Part shown: positions 61,679 to 64,000 of the stretch, piece by piece
How the letters are laid out: each line of letters begins with the position of its first letter
How positions within the stretch are numbered: the stretch's first letter is position 1
Source of the DNA: Ricinus communis
Taxonomy: Eukaryota; Streptophyta; Magnoliopsida; Malpighiales; Euphorbiaceae
Reading direction: 5' to 3'
DNA length: 64,000 nt
NCBI RefSeq assembly: GCF_019578655.1
Contig: NC_063260.1
Coordinates: forward strand, 5,706,501 to 5,770,500
The notes under the pieces: generated by a model
What the model saw: the letters and a program-made list of their open reading frames with translations, nothing else
Told to the model about the DNA's origin: nothing
Databases searched by the model: none
Translations under genes and position numbers: made by a program

Positions 61679-62639
61679 TGTTGTTATTTAATTTAATCTT
61701 ATTCTAGTAGTTAAAGACTTATACTTCCAATAAGGTTGTGCATGTATAGAGAGAGAATTTCACGTCGTCTTTTAATTGTTAATTAGTTAACTTGTTTCTA
61801 AGAGATTAAGATACAACTGCTCTTTTCCTTTATTATGAGATAATCAACTGCTGCTACTTTTGTTCCTTTTTATTTTTGCATGTTGACAATTTGCTTATTA
61901 TTATTATTATAAGATATTGGGTTTTTTAAAGTTCTCTCCAGCAATTGTTAAATCTTTATATATTTAATTGACTTGGTATCATATGCATTCTTTCTTTTCT
62001 TCTACTCGTTCGCTTCCTTTCTTCCTTTTCCTTTCCTCTGTTTTTCTCGACGAGATTTGACCATTAAATTTAGGACGGGAATGAGAAACTTATATCCTTT
62101 CTAGGAAAATTTGTATATGTGATTGGTGTATGTTACAATTTATATACTAAACTAATAGATAACAGATACATATTTATTAGTTTAAAATGATAAAATTTGT
62201 ATTAGTCATCTAATACTAAAGTATAAAATACTCGTTTATACATATAAATTATCTAATACTAAAATGTAAAATACTCATATATACATGTCGTTGTTCTATT
62301 AGTTATTTTGTATATATCAAGCCTAGGGAGAAATTTCTCTCCTTTTTAATCTATGTAAGATTCTTATATAGACTTAGTGTATATACCACAATTAATAGTA
62401 GAATGTCACGTATGTTTATGTGTTTTATACTTTTGTATTGGATGATTGACACATACTTATTATTTCAAACTAAAGAATATGTGTCAATCATCTATCGATT
62501 TAATGTATAGGTGGGGATATATAATAAGCCTAAGCAACAAAATTTTTTAATCCATTAGTAAAATAAACATAATAATACTGGAAATTCTCAGCTTAGAACC
62601 GGTTAAGAATATATATATATATATGTATATAAAGTTATG
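61679..62639. other. 3' flank of the acyl-activating enzyme gene
   Basis: The first 200 bp or so should hold the 3' UTR. Similar segments repeat at about 62145-62290 ('ATCTAATACTAAA-TAAAATACTC') and 62390-62510 ('TGTGTTTTATACTTTTGTATTGG', 'GTGTCAATCATCTA'). No gene seen. Confidence 0.5.
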
Positions 62640-63510
62640 AGATCTATTTTTTGATATGTATGTTTAATTTTTGACACATAAAATATATGTTTTGACACGT
62701 ATACTTACTTTTAATACATGTGATTCAAGCTTATGTGCAATTTAATAATTTCTCTATTAATTTATTAACTCATAACTTCCATTCAACTATAGTCGAGAGG
62801 AAATAAGTCTCAGCAGACACTAAAAGGGAAGCTTAGAGACAGAATTCAAATAGTTGAATAGAGGAGTACGTGGGGGGTGAAGTAAAGATAACTCTAGCAA
62901 TATAGACCGGACCTGCTTCCCATTCATTATTTTATAAGGATGTTCTTCGGTTTGTCAATAGGACGGTCCCGAAGTACCCAACGAATCGTGGATCGCTAAA
63001 TGCTTAACAGAAGCCCGTTCCTTCGGATCGCCTCACCAACATGCCGAAAACCATGACTCGGGGGACAGAACCCGTTCCTAGAGAAAGCATGAAGCTTGAT
63101 GGCTGAACCACGCCCAAGGCGAAGAGTGCCCTAGGGGCCGACCCGACACCGACTGGCAAATACGTTACTTTCCTAATTAAACACTGACTTTAATCTTAGA
63201 AAATAATATACTAATTATATTTTAATATTATATTCAATAATAAATTAATTTTTTAATTATACAATAAAAATTTAATTCTAAAAAATAATGATATCAAGTA
63301 TATTGATATATTCATTTATATAATATTATAATTAATTGATATATAATTTTTAAATTATTACATTAAAAATATTATAAAATTTTAAAAATTAAGGACATTT
63401 AAAAAATAGTTAACTTGCTATTATTTTTTAAAATTTTATAAATCAAATACTAAATATAAATTTTTTTATTAAATTATATTTATCAACTTAATTTGATTAT
63501 TATGCAATGC
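62640..63510. repeat. AT-rich repeat family, copy 3, interrupted
   Basis: Follows the order of the copies at 27940 and 29297 ('TAATATAC-AATTATATTTTAATATTATA', 'TTTTAATTATA-AATAAA', 'TAGTTA-CTTGCTATTATTTTTTAAAA'). It is split at 62786-63173 by unrelated GC-richer DNA. Its right end has a degraded hairpin, ATGCAATGCATGCG, where copies 1 and 2 carry their Helitron-like ends. Confidence 0.65.
62786..63173. other. Probable nuclear insert of mitochondrial DNA (NUMT)
   Basis: A 388-bp block far richer in GC than both flanks, with non-nuclear-looking sequence ('GGACGGTCCCGAAGTACCC', 'CTAGGGGCCGACCCGACACC') of the kind found in plant mitochondrial intergenic DNA. Alignment to the uninterrupted repeat copies near 27980 and 29340 places the break between ATTCA (ending 62785) and TAATTAAACAC (starting 63174). 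The organelle source is inferred from composition and style, not from an identified gene. Confidence 0.5.
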
Positions 63511-64000
63511 ATGCGTAAATAACTTGTATATATAAATATTAAAAAAATAAGAGAAATGTGTAAAAAGAACACCATTCTATAATTTCAAATAAAAAAATTA
63601 TATAAAAAGTAAAAAGAATTAATAAATAAGAGTTCTTCTACATTTAGTCTATCTGTAGTCGACTCCTCTCTCACCTCTAACAAAGCAAAACTCCTCAGTT
63701 TTTCCTCTTTCTTCCCTTTGATTTCTTTTTCTTTTTTCTTTTTTCTTTTTACTTCATTATAATTATCACATTTGTCAAAGATTTTAAAAGTTGTTGACAT
63801 TATATTTGTGCGTGGCTTTGTCGTCTCTTGCTAATTTCTTTTAAACATTGGGTTGCTAATGGAGACAGTAGCACGGGAGTACGACGTACACTTGTTTTTC
63901 ATTTTCTAGCCAAATGGAAATTTTTAATTCGAAATGCAATTTCATTTGCTGTTATATATATTGTTATTACCGGAATTTTTCACACATAATAATGCTCCTA
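63511..64000. other. Window-end flank, no gene supported
   Basis: A pyrimidine-rich segment at 63640-63750 resembles a plant leader, and an ATG at 63859 opens only 16 codons. It could be upstream DNA of a gene outside the window. Confidence 0.3.

Overview
This is a eukaryotic, almost certainly eudicot plant, nuclear window. It is strongly AT-rich, its genes have short exons split by GT-AG introns, and most of it is decayed plant transposable elements. The species cannot be fixed from the sequence alone. I can support only two intact protein-coding genes: a five-exon gene for the mitochondrial ribosomal protein uL24 (coding 3871-6308, +) and a two-exon gene for a peroxisomal acyl-activating enzyme (59771-61678, +). 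They sit near opposite ends, have no evident functional link, and about 53 kb of repeat-dominated DNA separates them.

Layout. 1-2200: an RPA1-like pseudogene fragment, a 126-bp tandem repeat and AT-rich filler. 2200-6600: the uL24m gene with a long 5'-UTR intron. 7141-13720: a heavily broken Ty1/copia relic (copia A) whose integrase is split by an Emigrant-like MITE. 18340-27442: an antisense Athila-like Ty3/gypsy relic with LTR, tRNA-Asp-type primer site, gag, protease, RT and RNase H remnants. A 3.7-kb solo-LTR-like insertion sits inside its pol and carries a nearly perfect 808-bp tandem duplication. 27940-30258: a duplicated AT-rich repeat with Helitron-like ends. 35545-40175: a second Ty1/copia relic (copia B) with a 364-bp duplication in its RT. 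40544-46020: an antisense endogenous pararetrovirus (Caulimoviridae-like) inside a TA microsatellite. It has a primer site, a movement-protein remnant, a coat protein with a zinc knuckle, and a TATA promoter, but no recognisable polymerase. 46040-59600: AT-rich intergenic DNA with anonymous repeats. 62640-63510: a third copy of the 27.9/29.3-kb repeat family, interrupted by a GC-richer segment that looks mitochondrial.

The window is best read as a nested-insertion record. At three places the pre-insertion sequence can be inferred: the MITE in copia A, the solo LTR in the Athila-like pol, and the organelle-like DNA in the AT-rich repeat. I see no operon-like or defence-like system. The most unusual object is the polymerase-less pararetrovirus in the microsatellite. 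Many boundaries of degraded elements are approximate, to tens of bases or more.
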